From assembly GCA_949318235.1 (NCBI GenBank), contig OX439129.1, forward strand, positions 30,193,243-30,257,242: a DNA stretch of 64,000 bases, in the 5' to 3' direction. This DNA comes from Ecdyonurus torrentis. Lineage: Eukaryota; Arthropoda; Insecta; Ephemeroptera; Heptageniidae. Within the stretch, counting starts at the first letter, position 1. Each line of letters opens with the position of its first letter. Under the pieces are notes generated by a model. It had not been told where the DNA came from, did no database searches, and saw only the letters and a program-made list of their open reading frames with translations. This document shows, in pieces, positions 61,609 to 64,000 of this stretch. A program made the translations under genes and the position numbers.

Positions 61609-64000
61609 CTGCAACACACACACACACACACCTTACATTTTCACCTACTTGTATCTACATAATGCACTATACATTACATCTATTACATGAATTTCACGAG
61701 GAAAACTGATTACTCAATATTGATGCTTTTAAACTACATTTATCTATCTTGTTTTAAGCAACTCTAAAATTTTTTATGAACATATTAATTCACAAATACA
61801 GTATAGCTTCCAAAGGCTTTATTTTTCTTTGTAATTATTACTTTGGTTCCATCATGAAAAAATAAAAATACAGTGGTTGTACCAATTTTTGGTGAGGTTT
61901 GAGAAGTGTATTACCATTCATGAGTACGGTTAGATTTCTCTCAAATAAAATAACAAAAGAGTGTTAAATTGAATTTTGACATAATTTGTTTAGTGATACA
62001 ATTTTGATAATTTTAATGATAATTTGAAAAAATAAGTATAATTTTTCACCTAAATTAGTACAACCACTGCACAAATAAGTTTAATTTAAAAGCTTAGAAC
62101 TAAATTATACTTGTACATCAAAATTACTATCTCCTTAATTACTGCATCATTTCACACAAATTAAGCACCTTGTCATCACAATGAGAGAGAAAAAAAACAT
62201 TCATTTATTATAAAGCACAACAACGAGAAAAAGGTCGCTAGCCTGGTGAAATTGAATGCAATGAATGTTGTATTTATTTCAATTTGAATATGGCATTAGT
62301 TTGTTAATGCATTATTTTTAAACATTTGTTTTCATTTCAGTATGTATGTATGAGATATTAAATGTATACTTTTTTTTTTTTTTTTGTAAATTAACTTATC
62401 TTCTTATATGCACGTATACATTGCTTTATTTTACTAATTTAGGGGAAAAGAAATGAAATAAACACTTTTGAATTTTAAATAACGTATGGATAATAAAGAC
62501 GGAATGCCGTTCAAATAATGTTTTAATTAAATATTTGTTAAACCAACAATCTACTCGTATTAAAACTTGCCTTTCCCCCTTTTTCTTTGCTTTTTTCATC
62601 ATTGTATATTGTTATGTATTATTGCTAACATTTTTTATCTCGTACTTTAACTCAAGTCGACTAAATCTGCATTTTTTTAAGAAGAAAAAAAAAAAAAAAA
62701 AAAAAAATGGAACGAGGAAAAAAAGAAATATTGTAGTAATAAAAAATGAGGAAAAGTCGAGCACTTAAATTTTTAGACACTTTAATTTCTTTCTACACAG
62801 AATTCAATTACTTTTACACTTTATTCATAAGAAGAAAAAAATCGCTTTTGTGCTCAACATTTGGAGGTAAAACTAACATTGTGATCCTTTAAAGCCACTT
62901 AGGCTCAATTTCCCAAGGGCAATCAAAACTAACATATCGAATTTGCTTTCTTTGAAAACACAAAAGAACCGAAACTGAAATCATGTCACCTTCGTTTCAA
63001 TATTATCTATATAAAAGTTTTTTTTTCTCTCTCCTCTCTTTCTTTTGATGGAAAGTTATGTTTCGTGGTAGAAGTTTTTTTCCTGACATTTCAATAAAGA
63101 AAATAATGATAATAAAAAAATAAAAAAAATACTTCATTTAACTTTGATCAATGTCAATAAAATTTCGTTTAATTTTGTGACAAATAATAAAATAAATCGA
63201 ATACAAAATCAATGAAATAAAGTTTTTAAATGGCATTTCATTCATTCATTCATTCATTCATTCATTCATTCATTCATTCATTCATTCATTCATTCATTCA
63301 TTCATTCATTCATTCATTCATTCATTCATTCATTCATTCATTCTTTCTTTCTTTTTTTGTTATTGATTGGAATTTTAAAAAATAGCAGCGAGCATTTCAA
63401 AAACCTTAGTTAAAAAAAAACATTGCTTATTTTAAAATTAAAACTAAAGGAATTGAAGAACACATTCATAGAAAATTTAAATAAAGAAAACGATAATTTG
63501 TCATGTAGTTATTTCTTTTTTCGTATATTTCAAGATATTTTTATTTAAATTTAGGAAATGTTTAAAGGTTTTATTTAGATCTTAATGTGACCAGTTTTAA
63601 TATAACAGATATGGGTAACTTATTTTAATTTTCAAATAACTATATTTAACCCTATATAGTATCACTGCCCCCAAAATCTTGTAATTAAAAAAAAAATAAT
63701 AATGATACATTACGAAGAACAACATTTGCATATTTACTATAAGTTTCTCCCTTCTCTCTCTCTCTCTCTCTCTCTCTCTGTTCTGTTCTGTTTTATTTGC
63801 TTAATAAAATTATCATTTAAAAAAAATGTGCTTTTCAATCTGCCATACTTAAAAGCGTATTTAAAGCCATAGACCACATAAAACAGCATGTGCTTTTTAA
63901 TGAATAAACACGAAATGGGATCTTCAAAACTGATGACAATTTTTACCAGAATGTTAATGTATAGCCCCACGAGAGAGCGTGAAAATACTGTAAAGTATGC
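61609..64000. other. Intron upstream of the first visible PDZ-gene exon
   Basis: Read as intron because the exon at 61608 begins with an internal acceptor in phase 0. The stretch is AT-rich with a (CATT)n block, T and A runs and a short (CT)n at 63753. No exon with acceptable splice sites and coding bias was found. Confidence 0.6.
63235..63343. repeat. (CATT)n tetranucleotide array
   Basis: About 27 perfect ATTC/CATT units ending in CTTTCTTTC, in the intron at the right end of the window. The only long tetranucleotide array present. Confidence 0.95.

Noticed and set aside
63235..63343. CRISPR-like array
   Set aside because: A simple 4-base tandem repeat with no spacers; nothing else in the window resembles a repeat-spacer array.

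Overview
The window looks like nuclear DNA from an animal. It is very AT-rich, dense in perfect microsatellites and homopolymer runs, and carries a spliced gene with GT-AG introns and several transposable-element types. The LINE first ORF (PHD finger, coiled coil, FP-like domain) and the long perfect (GA)n and (TA)n tracts favour an invertebrate, most likely an arthropod such as a crustacean or hemipteran. That taxonomic placement is an inference and I cannot fix it further.

One host gene dominates. On the minus strand, 13 phase-compatible exons between 61608 and 6471 join into 796 uninterrupted codons encoding the middle of a multi-PDZ scaffold of the MPDZ/Patj family. The order in the protein is: an acidic Ser-rich leader, a first PDZ domain, a long acidic and proline-rich linker, a second PDZ domain (with the family's KHWGP lead-in and a SLGISIVGG loop), another acidic linker, and a third PDZ domain (GLGVSLAGHKDRTRM loop) that is cut by the left end of the window. 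Both ends of the gene lie outside. The last visible intron is about 37 kb and holds most of the window's mobile DNA. Inside it, a 43-bp exon (37743-37785) starts with ATG and ends in exactly the phase needed to splice to the third PDZ domain. This suggests an internal promoter for a short isoform. It lies downstream of a GC-rich, TATA-containing island with a signal-peptide-like small ORF.

Mobile DNA by position: a hAT-like MITE (4879-5383); a short MITE (13316-13456); an apparently full-length two-ORF LINE with intact endonuclease and reverse transcriptase (about 14291-18661); a foldback of two 870-bp near-identical arms (20668-22532); a 317-bp near-perfect palindrome (26733-27049); a 5'-truncated second LINE (28678 to about 30660); a hairpin element (43373-43510); an inverted-repeat MITE (53094-53398); a possible retro-inserted ORF with poly(A) (57978-58200); and a tRNA-derived SINE candidate (about 59995-60325).

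No rRNA, clear tRNA gene, CRISPR array or bacterial-type operon was seen. Most other long frames are translations of microsatellites. Exon limits were read by eye from splice consensus and phase, so transcript data would be needed to settle alternative exons.
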